From Cohnella hashimotonis (GTDB lineage Bacteria > Bacillota > Bacilli > Paenibacillales > Paenibacillaceae), in contig NZ_JAGRPV010000001.1 of NCBI RefSeq assembly GCF_030014955.1, positions 3,038,001 through 3,102,000 of the forward strand: 64,000 nucleotides of DNA, in the 5' to 3' direction. The translations under genes and the position numbers were made by a program. The notes under the pieces are model-generated. The model made no database searches and was not told the origin of the DNA. It worked only from the letters and a program-made list of their open reading frames with translations. Below, one piece after another: positions 37,293-47,197 of this stretch. Within the stretch, counting starts at the first letter, position 1. Each line of letters starts with the position of its first letter.

Positions 37293-39149
37293 ATGATCCC
37301 CATCTTACCGAGACTTGCGAACGCTTTCCGCAGCTCCGTGCAGCTGCGGCTCACCAGCTATTTTCTAATCATTCTCCTGCCGCTGGTCGCGGTCAGCATA
37401 TTCGCCAGTCTGCGCTCCGAGCGGATCCTGGAGCGCAAGGTCAACGAGCAGACGGTCGTGGCGCTGTCCTCCGCGATGGAAGCCATCGACTTGACGATGG
37501 ACAATCTCGAGAATATGTCGATGGCGCTCGCCACGGATACGAACCTGATCGAGCTGCTGAACCTGACGGACCCGCAGCTGACCGGCGAGATGAACCTGGA
37601 TTTTCAGAAGGTGCTCGTACAGCTGTCCAACATGAAGTCGGCAAACAGTTATCTCACTCAATTATCGATCTATCATGCGTATTCGCACACCGTCCTGTCC
37701 TCGAAATTCGGCGGCAGGAGAGTGGACGAGCTCCCCGGGCAGGCTTGGTATGCCGAATTGATGCAGTCGCGCGGCAAAAGCCGTCTCCTCGTGCCGAAGC
37801 CGGACGAGTTCAACTCTTATCAGAAGCTGGACCAGACCTTTCAGCCGGGCTACGTCAGCTTGCTTCGTATGATGGATCCGTTCAAGCCGGGGGATCGCAA
37901 AAGCGTGCTGATGATCACCCTGGACGCCGCGCATCTGCGCAAGCATCTCGATACGCTCGTCGACGGGACGGACGAAAGCGTCTATCTGACGACGGCCGAC
38001 GACCGGCTGATCGTGGGGGCGGGCTCGGCGGGCAAGACGTTGCCGGTCTGGGATGCGGACGGCGACATCGTGACCGTTAAGCCGTCGGCCAAAAGCGGAA
38101 AAAGCGAAATGCTCGTACGGTACCGGTCCCCGTCGTCCGGCTGGACCGTCGTCCTCGTCAAGCCGGCTTCGTCTATGTATGCCGAGACCGATCAGCTTCG
38201 GACGTTCATGTACGCGATCATCGGCATCAGCGTGCTGCTCACGATCGTCATCTCCTGGATCGTCTATCGCGGCATCGCATCGCCGCTCGGATCGCTGGCA
38301 TACGGGATGAAGCAGGTGCGGATGGGGCGCCTCGACACGAATCTTCCGAACAAGCGGGAGGACGAGTTCGGCTACCTGATGAGCGCCTTCAACGATATGG
38401 CGCTCGAGCAGAAAAACCTGATCGAAAACATCTACGAGCAGCAGCTGCTTCGGCTGAAGGCAGAGCTGCGCGTTCTGCAGTCGCAGATCAATCCGCATTT
38501 CCTGTACAATACGCTGGACTCGATCTACAGTATGGCCGAAAATTACGAAGCCGAAGAAATCTCGGAGATGGCGCTTAATCTTTCGAAGTTTTTCCGGCTG
38601 AGCCTGAGCAAAGGACAGGACGAATTCACGGTCGAAGAGACGATCGAGCATCTGCGCTATTACTTGCGCGTGCAGGAGCTGCGGTTCATCGACAAGCTGT
38701 CCGTCGACATCCGGATCGACGAGGCATGCAAGCCGCATCCCGTCCTGAAGCTGCTGCTGCAGCCGATCGTCGAGAATGCGATCCTGCACGGGCTGGAGCA
38801 GAAAAAGAAGGACGGCGTCGTGCGGATCGACGGCCGGCTGGAGGCGGGAAGGCTCCGTCTCGCGGTGTCGGACAATGGAAAAGGGATTCCCCCGGACAGA
38901 CTGCGCTATATCAGAGACGAGCTTGATCGCCTGTACGCGCATGCGGGGCAGGCCTGGGATCAGGAGCTGAAACGGAAGGACCTGTACGGCCTATGGAACG
39001 TAAAAGCGAGACTCAAGCTGTACTACGGCGATTCGGCCGAATTGACCGTCGACAGCATCGAAAACGAGGGAACCACCGTCGCGCTGTGGATCCCGATCGG
39101 AGGCGCCCATGAATCTGATGATCGTGGAAGACGAGCTTCGGCTTCTTAA
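37293..39149 (+). CDS. YesM-type sensor histidine kinase
   Basis: An approximately 618-residue kinase. Transmembrane segment 1 (about 20-40; LTSYFLIILLPLVAVSIF) is followed by an extracellular dCache-like sensor (about 45-305), transmembrane segment 2 (MYAIIGISVLLTIVISWIVY), a HAMP domain and the His_kinase core with phospho-acceptor His in QINPHFLYNTLDSIY. The HATPase has QPIVENAILHGLEQ and VSDNGKGIP. The start is uncertain: the GGAGG is 12 bases from this ATG, and an in-frame GTG overlaps it. The 3' end overlaps the regulator gene by 41 bases. It senses extracellular sugar, perhaps via the neighbouring binding protein. Confidence 0.87.
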   Translation: MIPILPRLANAFRSSVQLRLTSYFLIILLPLVAVSIFASLRSERILERKVNEQTVVALSSAMEAIDLTMDNLENMSMALATDTNLIELLNLTDPQLTGEMNLDFQKVLVQLSNMKSANSYLTQLSIYHAYSHTVLSSKFGGRRVDELPGQAWYAELMQSRGKSRLLVPKPDEFNSYQKLDQTFQPGYVSLLRMMDPFKPGDRKSVLMITLDAAHLRKHLDTLVDGTDESVYLTTADDRLIVGAGSAGKTLPVWDADGDIVTVKPSAKSGKSEMLVRYRSPSSGWTVVLVKPASSMYAETDQLRTFMYAIIGISVLLTIVISWIVYRGIASPLGSLAYGMKQVRMGRLDTNLPNKREDEFGYLMSAFNDMALEQKNLIENIYEQQLLRLKAELRVLQSQINPHFLYNTLDSIYSMAENYEAEEISEMALNLSKFFRLSLSKGQDEFTVEETIEHLRYYLRVQELRFIDKLSVDIRIDEACKPHPVLKLLLQPIVENAILHGLEQKKKDGVVRIDGRLEAGRLRLAVSDNGKGIPPDRLRYIRDELDRLYAHAGQAWDQELKRKDLYGLWNVKARLKLYYGDSAELTVDSIENEGTTVALWIPIGGAHESDDRGRRASAS

Positions 39150-40737
39150 CAACATTGCCCGCAACATTCCTTGGGAGGAGCATGAGATCGAGGTGGTCGC
39201 GACGGCGGACAACGGCGTCGACGCGATTAAGCTGTTCGATCAGGCGAAGCCGAACATCGTGCTGCTGGACATCCAGATGCCCGACTTGGACGGTCTGTCC
39301 GTCGCACGGCACATCGTGGAGGCGGATCCGCTGGCGAAGATCATCTTCCTCAGCGGACATGACGACTTCAAGTACGCCCAGACCGCGATCGAGCTTCAAG
39401 TCGTCAAGTACCTGCTCAAGCCCGCCGGCAACGAAGAAGTGCTGCAGGCGGTGCTGGAGGCGCGCGAGAAGATTCGGGAGGACCTGGACGCCAAATATAA
39501 TAACGAGCTCGTGCGCAAAAGATGGGCGGAGCATCTGCCGAGGTTGCAGGATCTGTTTTTTCAGAATTGGCTGTCGGGGAAATATGCCGAATGGGAGATC
39601 GAGCAGCGCAGCCGCGAGCTGATGATCGACTTGCCAACCGGTGCGGGCTGGGCCGTGTCCGTAGTGGATCCTGATCCGCTCACCGCGCCGAATCCCCGTT
39701 TTTCGCCAGAGGATATGACGCTGCTCCAAATATCGATGCTCGGCATCGCCAAGGAATTCCTGGCGAACGTACCCTGCCATATTTTTTCCGACGACGAAGG
39801 CGCGACCGTCATCGTATTCCGAGACGCGCCGGGCGAACGGGAGAAGCGGCGGTCCGCAGGCGACTTCACGGCGGACGTTCATCAGAATACGACGAGGCTG
39901 CTGTCCGTCTTCAAAGCGTATATGAAAACTTCCGCCAGCGCCGGCATCGGCCGCGTCGCGGACAAAAGGTCGAACGTCAGCCGCTCCTACTTGGAAGCCT
40001 GCCAAGCGCTTACGGAGCGCGTCGTGCACGGACACGATATCGTCGTGCCGTACCGCGACGAGCCCGCGCCGTCCCATGCGGTCGCCGCGGACGTCCAGCT
40101 GGAGAAGGTGCTCGCGCATGCGCTGGAGTCCGGCCAGCGGGAGACGGCGACCGCCTTGATCGACGAGTGGCTCGAGACGCATGTCGAACGCGCGAACACG
40201 AGCGAGGCGGTGTACGAAAACGTACTGCTGCTCGCCTCGCTTATCGTGCGCGTCGTCCATTTTCAAGGCTGGCCCCTGCAGGAGGCGATGGGGCGTCACT
40301 TGGCTTTTTTCCAGCAGCTGCGCGCCTTGTCGACCAAGGAGCAGACCCGCCATTGGCTCTACGGCACCGTCGACCATATATGCGCCTACGTCAACGAAAG
40401 GAAAAGCAAAAGCCGCCACGAGCTGATCGAGAAGATGATCGGCATGGTCGAAGCCGATATCGGCCAGGACATCGGACTGCACGAGGTCGCCGGCAAGCTG
40501 TACATCAACGCTTCGTACTTGTCCCGCTTGTTTAAGCAGCAAATGGGACAATCGTTCACCGCCTACGTCGTGGAGCGCAAAATGAAGCTGGCGATGCAAT
40601 GGCTGTCGGACGGCATGAAAGTATCGGATACGGCTAACATGCTGGGCTATCGGGACTTCAGTTATTTTGCCAAGGTGTTCCGCAAAACGTGGGGCGTGAC
40701 GCCCGCCGAAGTGAAGAACAAAAAGGCGATGCCGTAA
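39109..40737 (+). CDS. YesN-type response regulator with AraC DNA-binding domain
   Basis: This is a 542-residue regulator. The receiver domain has phospho-acceptor Asp54 (LLDIQMPDLDG), the central region is about 290 residues, and the C-terminal double helix-turn-helix AraC domain is about 440-540 (LHEVAGKLYINASYLSRLFK, VSDTANMLGYRDFSYFAKVF). It is the likely activator of the two 46-bp elements upstream of the lyase and binding-protein genes. Translation is coupled to the kinase by a 41-base overlap. Confidence 0.88.
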   Translation: MNLMIVEDELRLLNNIARNIPWEEHEIEVVATADNGVDAIKLFDQAKPNIVLLDIQMPDLDGLSVARHIVEADPLAKIIFLSGHDDFKYAQTAIELQVVKYLLKPAGNEEVLQAVLEAREKIREDLDAKYNNELVRKRWAEHLPRLQDLFFQNWLSGKYAEWEIEQRSRELMIDLPTGAGWAVSVVDPDPLTAPNPRFSPEDMTLLQISMLGIAKEFLANVPCHIFSDDEGATVIVFRDAPGEREKRRSAGDFTADVHQNTTRLLSVFKAYMKTSASAGIGRVADKRSNVSRSYLEACQALTERVVHGHDIVVPYRDEPAPSHAVAADVQLEKVLAHALESGQRETATALIDEWLETHVERANTSEAVYENVLLLASLIVRVVHFQGWPLQEAMGRHLAFFQQLRALSTKEQTRHWLYGTVDHICAYVNERKSKSRHELIEKMIGMVEADIGQDIGLHEVAGKLYINASYLSRLFKQQMGQSFTAYVVERKMKLAMQWLSDGMKVSDTANMLGYRDFSYFAKVFRKTWGVTPAEVKNKKAMP

Positions 40738-40784
40738 TTCCTGATAAAAATTATTTTGAGAGAAGCGTCGGCGAACGGCAGGAA

Positions 40785-41972
40785 TTAGGCCTGTTCCAGA
40801 TAATGCAAAGCAGCGGAAGCGAGCATCGCGGCCCCGACCGGAAGGGCACGCTCGTCCAAGTCGAACAGCGGATGGTGCAGCGGATAAGACGTCCGCTCCG
40901 TACCATCGCCGACGCCGAGCCAGAAAAGGGCGGAGGGCACCTCCCGCGCGACGAAGGCGAAGTCTTCTCCGCCCATCGTCGGCCGTTCGTCGAACCATCT
41001 GCCGATACCGAGCGTCCGGTCGGCCGTATGCCTGACGAGATCCGTCATGCCTTCGTCGTTGATGACCATCGGGTAGCTGAACTTGTAATCGAATTCGTAG
41101 GAGGCGCCGAAAGATTCGGTGACGCCCCGAACGATCCGTTCGATTCGGGCAGGCATCTGTTCTTGAAGGGCAGGGTTTAAGGTGCGGACCGTTCCGATTA
41201 ATTCAACCTCCGGGGCGATGACGTTGGAGGCGAACCCCCCTTGGATCTGTCCGATCGTCACGACCACCGAATCCAGCGGGTCCGTCTGGCGGCTCGCGAT
41301 CGACTGCAGCGCAGTGATCGCCTGCGCGGCGATCGGGATGGCGTCGATCGTCTGGTGCGGCGCCGCGGCATGTCCGCCGCGGCCGATGATCCGGATGCGG
41401 ATGCGATCCGCCGCAGCGTAAAACGTGCCCGAGCCGACGCCGATCCTGCCGGTGTCTATCGTCGGCTTCACATGCAGGGCAAAGGCGGCATCTACGCGCG
41501 GTTCGTCGAGGACGCCGTCGTCGATCATGGCTTTGGCGCCGGCCAGTCCTTCCTCCGCAGGCTGAAACATGAATTTGATATGGCCCTTGCGCGGCGCGTC
41601 GCATGTGGCGAGCAGCTGCGCCGCGGTCATCAGCATGGCCGTATGGCCGTCATGGCCGCACAAGTGGGCTTTCCCTTTCACGGTAGAAGCATAATCCGCC
41701 GTCTTGCCGTCCGGAATCGGCAGGGCATCCATATCGGCTCTGAGCAGAACCGTCGGGCCGGGTTCCGTCCCCCGCAGCAGGCCGACGACGCCGGTCCTGC
41801 CGACGCCCGTACGTACCTCGAGGCCCAACCGCGTCAAATGATCCGCCACGATGCCTGCCGTTCTCGTTTCTTCATAACCCAGCTCGGGGTTCCGGTGAAA
41901 GTCGCGTCGCCAAGCGGACAACTGCGCACGCATGTCCTGGGCGGCTTGGTAGAAGGGATGCCGTTCGGTCAC
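40785..41972 (-). CDS. M20-family amidohydrolase (hippurate/N-acyl-amino-acid hydrolase type)
   Basis: The 395-residue metallopeptidase-fold amidohydrolase has RADMDALPIPDGK, LCGHDGHTAMLMTAAQLL and FQPAEEG, the metal and catalytic residues of the M20D subgroup, with the lid dimerisation domain between. It starts at GTG after AAGGAGAGG. It is convergent with the YesN gene, so probably not part of the transport system. The substrate is uncertain; relatives deacylate N-acyl amino acids or indole-acetyl conjugates. Confidence 0.87.
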   Translation of the reverse strand: MTERHPFYQAAQDMRAQLSAWRRDFHRNPELGYEETRTAGIVADHLTRLGLEVRTGVGRTGVVGLLRGTEPGPTVLLRADMDALPIPDGKTADYASTVKGKAHLCGHDGHTAMLMTAAQLLATCDAPRKGHIKFMFQPAEEGLAGAKAMIDDGVLDEPRVDAAFALHVKPTIDTGRIGVGSGTFYAAADRIRIRIIGRGGHAAAPHQTIDAIPIAAQAITALQSIASRQTDPLDSVVVTIGQIQGGFASNVIAPEVELIGTVRTLNPALQEQMPARIERIVRGVTESFGASYEFDYKFSYPMVINDEGMTDLVRHTADRTLGIGRWFDERPTMGGEDFAFVAREVPSALFWLGVGDGTERTSYPLHHPLFDLDERALPVGAAMLASAALHYLEQA

Positions 41973-42218
41973 GTCTTGATCCTCTCCTTGTCACAATCGC
42001 GTAAAGTTTTTGGGAATTGTCAGTTAGCGCCATATCGAGCATAGTCGATCCTGGCTTAGAAATAGCCGGGTCTACCTTGCATTTTATAGGGGATTATTAT
42101 GTTTATGTTTACACCCCGTTAAAGAACGCTTCATTCGCCGATTAGGATCGAGCCTTATATTGGAGGTAAGAGCCTGCGCTTCGCGCTGCCGCGCAAAGCG
42201 TATCGAGGGGGAACGGCG
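41973..42218. other. Divergent intergenic region
   Basis: This spacer between the M20 gene and the glycosyltransferase gene must hold promoters for both directions. Candidates are TATAATAAACAT-like stretches on the minus strand near 42090-42110. No structured RNA or small gene was recognised. Confidence 0.3.
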
Positions 42219-43448
42219 ATGGAGGAACGGGCATGGAAGATCCTGATCGTGTATGCCAGGTTCGGGGACGGTCACTACCAGGTGTCGAAGGCGCTCGAGC
42301 AGCAATTCGCCGCGCATCCGGAGGCGAGGTTCGAGGTGCATCTCGTCGATTTGTTCGCGGAAGCGCATCCCGCGATGGACGCGATCGTCCGCTGCGCGTA
42401 CGCGAAAAGCATAACCTGGTTCCCTAAAACTTACGGCTGGAGCTACCGGGTCACCAACGGCATGAAGCACGACCGCCCGCTCGGCAGATGGCTGCATGCC
42501 TTCGGCCGAAGCAAGATGGCTGCGCTCCTGCGAACGATCGAGCCCGACGCGGTCATCCATACGTTCCCGTTCCTCGCGACATATTCGGCCATGGCTAACG
42601 CCGGCATTGCGATCCCGACCTACACCGTCATTACGGATTACGAACTCCATACTCGCTGGATCCATCCGCATACGGACGGCTACTTCGTGGCGACGGAGGA
42701 ATTGAAGTCGCAAATCGCGGGCATGGGCATACGCGAGGATCGCATCCATGTCACGGGCATTCCGATCCGCAGGCAGTTCCGGGACGAGCGCCGGCCGAGG
42801 CTGGAAATTTGTCGCGAAAAGGGATTGGATCCCGACCAAGCGTACGTCCTCGTCATGATCGGCGCGCTGTCGGAACCCGAACGGCTGGTCGATTCGCTGC
42901 TGACGCCGGAGCTGTCCGCCACGCTGCTGCTCGTCGCGGGCCGCAACGCCAAGCTCTGCCGCAAGCTCGCGAAGCGCTTCGAAAGCCGAACCCAGGTGCA
43001 GGTGATCGGCTATGCGGAAAACATCGAGGCGTATATGACCGTCGCGTCCTGCATCGTGACGAAGGCGGGAGCGGTCACCCTGACCGAAGCGATCTCGATG
43101 GGCGTGCCCGTCGTCGTGTACAAACCGATGCCGGGACAAGAGCAAGGCAATGCGGCATACTGGAGTCGCAGGCGCGCGCTGCGCATGGCCACGGACGCGG
43201 CATCTCTGCGCGAGGCCGTGACTCTCGCGATCCGAAGATGCGAAAAAGCGCCTGCTCGGGCAATCGGTCACGCGGATGCTTCGCGCGTCATCGTAGCCGA
43301 AGTGCTCCGCGGCGGAGCGGGACGGATGGCACGCCGGTTCGCGGAAAAGTCGTTTCCAGCCGGCCGAATCGTACCCGACATTCGCGAAGCCGGAGAAGCG
43401 CTCGGCGGATTTTTTGAAATCGATCCACCATTCGACACGCGCATTTGA
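42219..43448 (+). CDS. MGDG-synthase/UgtP-type glycolipid glycosyltransferase
   Basis: The 409-residue GT28-type protein starts MEERAWKILIVYARFGDGHYQVSKAL, the MGDG_synth N-terminal block with the GxGH-like loop. It also has HTFPFLATYSAM, VITDYELHTRWIHP and VTGIPIRRQF, and the nucleotide-sugar side VTKAGAVTLTEAISMGVPVVVYKPMPGQEQGNA. Family members add glucose to diacylglycerol, providing glycolipid anchors for lipoteichoic acid. GAGGGGG precedes the ATG. It lies immediately before the second YesM kinase and may be co-transcribed with it, which is an unusual association. Confidence 0.86.
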   Translation: MEERAWKILIVYARFGDGHYQVSKALEQQFAAHPEARFEVHLVDLFAEAHPAMDAIVRCAYAKSITWFPKTYGWSYRVTNGMKHDRPLGRWLHAFGRSKMAALLRTIEPDAVIHTFPFLATYSAMANAGIAIPTYTVITDYELHTRWIHPHTDGYFVATEELKSQIAGMGIREDRIHVTGIPIRRQFRDERRPRLEICREKGLDPDQAYVLVMIGALSEPERLVDSLLTPELSATLLLVAGRNAKLCRKLAKRFESRTQVQVIGYAENIEAYMTVASCIVTKAGAVTLTEAISMGVPVVVYKPMPGQEQGNAAYWSRRRALRMATDAASLREAVTLAIRRCEKAPARAIGHADASRVIVAEVLRGGAGRMARRFAEKSFPAGRIVPDIREAGEALGGFFEIDPPFDTRI

Positions 43449-43495
43449 TAAGATTCTTGATAGACGAGATTCAAGAATTGAGGTTGAACGCCGAT

Positions 43496-45310
43496 ATGGC
43501 CTCTTCCAAATGGGCGCGGCAAGCCGCAAAACTGTACGGCCGCCTGTACAAAGTCTCAATCAAGCAGCGCGTCCGCCTGGCGTTCATGTTGATGATCGTG
43601 CTCGCGATCGCCGCCGTGGGCTTTTCCTCCTATGCGATCGCCGCGCGGGAGCTGCAAAAAAACGCGTTCGCGACGAGACAGGAGGCCGTGAACAAGACGG
43701 CGCAGATCCTCGACGAGAAGCTGTACCAGATCTCGAATGCCGTGCGATCGATCATGTTCAGCGACGCCTACAAGCAGATGATGACCGACGTGCGGAGCAA
43801 CCGCATCGCCGATTATTACATTCATCTCTCCGAGCTGCAGTACGTCTTCTCCCAGGTCGGCTACAACGAGCCGCTCATCGACGGCATTTTGATCGCGACG
43901 CCGATCGGCGATTTTTATCCGATATCGCACCGAAGATCCCAGACGCAGTCCTTTTACGAATCCAATTTGTATTACGATATCAAAAATCTCACCGGCGGCA
44001 TGTGGATCGCAGGCCACTCGGACAAGTTCTTTAGTGGAAACGACCGCGCGATTTCCTTCGTCACCAGGGGCATGGCGGACGACGATTCCGACACGAACGT
44101 CTTTATCGTCGTCAACGTGAACGAGAGCGGATTGATCGCCACCTTGAACCGTCACGCCGCGGACGGCGGCGATCCGTACTTTATCGCAGACGCGAATGGG
44201 GAAGAAGTCATGCGCACCGATTGGTCGGCTGCGCACGGCTTGCGCCGGGACGAGCCGTTTTTGCGCCTGGCCTCGGGCGGTCAAGGATCGTTTTTCTACG
44301 ATTTCGACAAGTCCGAGTATTTGGTCAACTATTCGAGGTCGAGCGTCGAGCCCGACTGGCTGCTATATGGGGTTCAGGAGAAAAGCGAGCTGCTCTCCCA
44401 GATGAAAGGCGTTCAGCGCACGACGCTCGCTTATATGGGCATATTTCTGTTGTTGGCATGGCTGCTGTCGAGCCGGCTGACGGGGCTGCTGCTTCTGCCG
44501 TTGTTCAAGCTGCAGCGGCTCATGCGGGAGGTGGAGGACAACCGTCTGGACGTCCGGTTTGCCAGCCGTTCGGCGGACGAGATCGCCCAGGTCGGCCATC
44601 AGTTCAACCGGATGCTCGACGAGATCAATCGCCTCATCCGCGACGTCAGGGATAGCGAATCCAGCAAGCGCAAGGCGGAGATGCGGGCGCTGACGTCGCA
44701 GATGGAGCCCCATTTCCTGTACAATACGCTGAATACGATTTATTGCAAGTCGGTTCTCGGCGAGAACGAAGACGTGAACGAGATGATCATGGCGTTGTCG
44801 CAGATGTTCCAGCTGGGCTTAAGCGGAGGCAAGGACTGGAATACGCTCGAGGACGAGCTGTCCCATGTCCGGCAGTACTGCTCGATTCAGCAAAAGTGCT
44901 ACGAGGGATTGTTCGAATACGAAGCGAGCTGCTCCGACGAAACGCTGATGGGTTGCCCGCTGCCCAAGATACTGCTGCAGCCGATCGTCGAGAACAGCAT
45001 TCAGCACGGCTTCAAAGACCGCTCGTCCGGCGGCCGAATCCGGATTAAGGCGGACAGGGAGGATGGCTTGCTGCATCTGACGATCGAAGACAACGGTTCG
45101 GGCTTCGACGCGGAGAAGGTCAAGCAGGGCATGCAGCTGAGCCGGAACGCCAAGAAGGGCTACGCGCTCGTCAATATCAGGGAGCGGCTTCGGCTGTTCT
45201 ACGGCGACGATGCGCGTATGGCGCTCTCCAACGCGGCCGATGGAGGCGCCAGGACGGATCTGTGGATTCCGATCGGACGAACGGAAGGTGAAGGCGATGA
45301 ACGAGAATAA
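43496..45310 (+). CDS. YesM-type sensor histidine kinase (second system)
   Basis: An approximately 604-residue kinase with transmembrane segment 1 (FMLMIVLAIAAVGFSSYAIA), an extracellular sensor (about 55-290), transmembrane segment 2 (LAYMGIFLLLAWLLSS), a HAMP domain (about 325-380), phospho-acceptor His in QMEPHFLYNTLNTIY and an HATPase with QPIVENSIQHGF and EDNGSGFD. The ATG is chosen from the AGGTTG site; an in-frame TTG overlapping the previous stop is possible. It overlaps the regulator by 14 bases. Confidence 0.87.
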   Translation: MASSKWARQAAKLYGRLYKVSIKQRVRLAFMLMIVLAIAAVGFSSYAIAARELQKNAFATRQEAVNKTAQILDEKLYQISNAVRSIMFSDAYKQMMTDVRSNRIADYYIHLSELQYVFSQVGYNEPLIDGILIATPIGDFYPISHRRSQTQSFYESNLYYDIKNLTGGMWIAGHSDKFFSGNDRAISFVTRGMADDDSDTNVFIVVNVNESGLIATLNRHAADGGDPYFIADANGEEVMRTDWSAAHGLRRDEPFLRLASGGQGSFFYDFDKSEYLVNYSRSSVEPDWLLYGVQEKSELLSQMKGVQRTTLAYMGIFLLLAWLLSSRLTGLLLLPLFKLQRLMREVEDNRLDVRFASRSADEIAQVGHQFNRMLDEINRLIRDVRDSESSKRKAEMRALTSQMEPHFLYNTLNTIYCKSVLGENEDVNEMIMALSQMFQLGLSGGKDWNTLEDELSHVRQYCSIQQKCYEGLFEYEASCSDETLMGCPLPKILLQPIVENSIQHGFKDRSSGGRIRIKADREDGLLHLTIEDNGSGFDAEKVKQGMQLSRNAKKGYALVNIRERLRLFYGDDARMALSNAADGGARTDLWIPIGRTEGEGDERE

Positions 45311-46961
45311 GATTAAGCTGTGCATCATCGACGATATCCGCAGCGTCGTCGACATGATCTCGCGCAAGCCGCCGTGGGGCGAACACCGGATCGAGATCGC
45401 CGGCACGGCGCTTGACGGCGAAGCGGGCATCGAGCTCGTACGCAAGACGAAGCCGGATATCGTGCTGACCGACATCCGCATGCCCAGGATGGACGGATTG
45501 GCGATGACGCAAACGATCCTGGAGATGGCGCCGGCAACCAAGATCGTCATCCTGAGCGCCTACACGGACTTTGCGTATACGCGGCAAGCGATACGGCTGG
45601 GGGCGTTCGACTTCGTCAAGAAGCCGTTCTCGATCGACGAGATCGTAAGCGTCGTGCTGAAGGCAAAGGACGCTTGCTTGTCGGAGCGTGAGGCGCTGAC
45701 GCAGCGGTTGTCGCAAGAGCGCAAGCTTCGCGACGGCTTGCCGGCGCTGCAGCAGGAATATGTAGCGCAGCTCGTGCACCGCGCCTCAAGCGCCGATACG
45801 GTCGCTGCCCAGTGGGAGCGTCTCGGCATTCGCCTGGCGCCGGCACGATTCGGCTTGTTCGTCATCGAGCTGGACCGTCCTGCGGACCGGCTCGCTGCGA
45901 TGCACGCGCGCGAGGTGGCGCTTCTTCGCTTTAGCATCCGCAATATTTTAGAGGAAACGATCGCGGGGCTTACGCAAGGCATCGTCCTGAGCGAAGCGGC
46001 CAACCGGTTCGTCTGCGTCGTCAATTGCACGGACAATGAAGCCGCGGAGCGCCTCTCCGAGGCATGCCGGGCGAATATCCATCGCTTTACCCGCTCGACC
46101 GTCTCCGTCGGGGTCGGCCGGTACGCGGCGACGGTCGAGGCGCTGCCCGTCGCTTACGAGCAGGCGCTTAGCGCGCTAGACTTTCGCTTTTACACAGAAG
46201 GCAACGGCGTCCGACTCTACGACGGCTCCGGCATGGAAACAGCGCGTGCGCTTCCGATGTACTCGGCGGCGACCGAGCACGAGCTGCTGATGGCGCTCCG
46301 CTCGGGTCATGCGGACCAATGCCAGCTCGTGCTGGAGACGATCTTTAACGATCTGCTGCAAAGCGAGCCGCTGCCGGCGCCGCGGCATGTCGAGCATCTG
46401 TGCTACGAGCTTGCTGCGAAAATTTGCCGGACGATGCGCGCGTCTTTTCCTACGGAGCGCGTCGCCGCGCTGGAGGAACGATGGCATGCGGCGCACGGCG
46501 TCCGCGGCGCATCGTTTCAGTCGATGAAGGCTTCGGTCGTGTCGATCGGCCGCGAAGCTTGCTCCTGGATCGAAGGGGAGCGGGCCGACGAGCCGACGAA
46601 GCTGATCTACCGCGCGAAGGCGTACATCTGCGACCATCTCGAGTCCGACTTGTCGGTGGAGCACTGCGCCAGGCGATTCAATATTAGTCCGGGCTACTTC
46701 TCCAACCTGTTCAAGAAGGTCATGGGCATCTCCTACCAGCAGTTCGTGATCCATCAGCGGATGGAGAAGGCCAAGGAGATGCTCGTCGAAGGCTACCAGG
46801 TTCAGGAGATCGCTTCGGCGCTCGGCTACGAGCATCGCCGCTATTTCAGCGAGAGCTTCAAGAAGCATACCCGTATGACGCCGTCGGAGTATAAATGGTA
46901 CAGCACGGGGAAGCTCGATCCGGCAGCAGATCCGGCGGCAGAACCCGCGCAAGAAATATAA
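45297..46961 (+). CDS. YesN-type AraC response regulator (second system)
   Basis: The 554-residue protein has receiver Asp59 in LTDIRMPRMDG and conserved acidic D12/D13. The AraC domain is at about 440-540 (LSVEHCARRFNISPGYFSNL, VQEIASALGYEHRRYFSESF). GGAAGGTGAAGG is directly before the ATG. The next gene downstream is the binding protein, behind a terminator and its own promoter region, so the regulator most likely activates that promoter. Confidence 0.88.
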   Translation: MNENKIKLCIIDDIRSVVDMISRKPPWGEHRIEIAGTALDGEAGIELVRKTKPDIVLTDIRMPRMDGLAMTQTILEMAPATKIVILSAYTDFAYTRQAIRLGAFDFVKKPFSIDEIVSVVLKAKDACLSEREALTQRLSQERKLRDGLPALQQEYVAQLVHRASSADTVAAQWERLGIRLAPARFGLFVIELDRPADRLAAMHAREVALLRFSIRNILEETIAGLTQGIVLSEAANRFVCVVNCTDNEAAERLSEACRANIHRFTRSTVSVGVGRYAATVEALPVAYEQALSALDFRFYTEGNGVRLYDGSGMETARALPMYSAATEHELLMALRSGHADQCQLVLETIFNDLLQSEPLPAPRHVEHLCYELAAKICRTMRASFPTERVAALEERWHAAHGVRGASFQSMKASVVSIGREACSWIEGERADEPTKLIYRAKAYICDHLESDLSVEHCARRFNISPGYFSNLFKKVMGISYQQFVIHQRMEKAKEMLVEGYQVQEIASALGYEHRRYFSESFKKHTRMTPSEYKWYSTGKLDPAADPAAEPAQEI

Positions 46962-47040
46962 TCCGGACGACCGGCAGTCCGAAAGTTCGCATGATATACA
47001 TGAGTCGTAAACGCCTATATGAGGGACGACTCGCCAAGAC

Positions 47041-47080
47041 AGCCTGATCCCGCCGCTCGCCGGCGGGAGGGCTGTTTTTG
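47041..47080 (+). terminator. Terminator of the second kinase/regulator operon
   Basis: AGCC-N4-CCCGCCG-CTCG-CCGGCGGG-AGGGCT is a stacked GC-rich stem followed by GTTTTTG. Confidence 0.75.
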
Positions 47081-47102
47081 CCGAATAGCGGAAAACCTGC
47101 CC

Positions 47103-47151
47103 TAAATGTGAGGTTACCCGCATTATGCGCTGACAAGTCCCCTTCTATAAT
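47103..47151 (+). promoter_or_regulatory. Candidate regulated promoter of the second binding-protein gene
   Basis: TATAAT at 47146 is a perfect -10 box, but the expected -35 position (TTATGC) is poor, which suggests activator dependence. Just upstream GACAAGTC, then 4 bases, then TCTATAA resembles the GTCAAATC...TCTATGA end of the 46-bp elements of the first system. Confidence 0.45.
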
Positions 47152-47197
47152 GAAGGCACGGCACACATCGATAGACGAAGGGGAGGTCAACGATCCG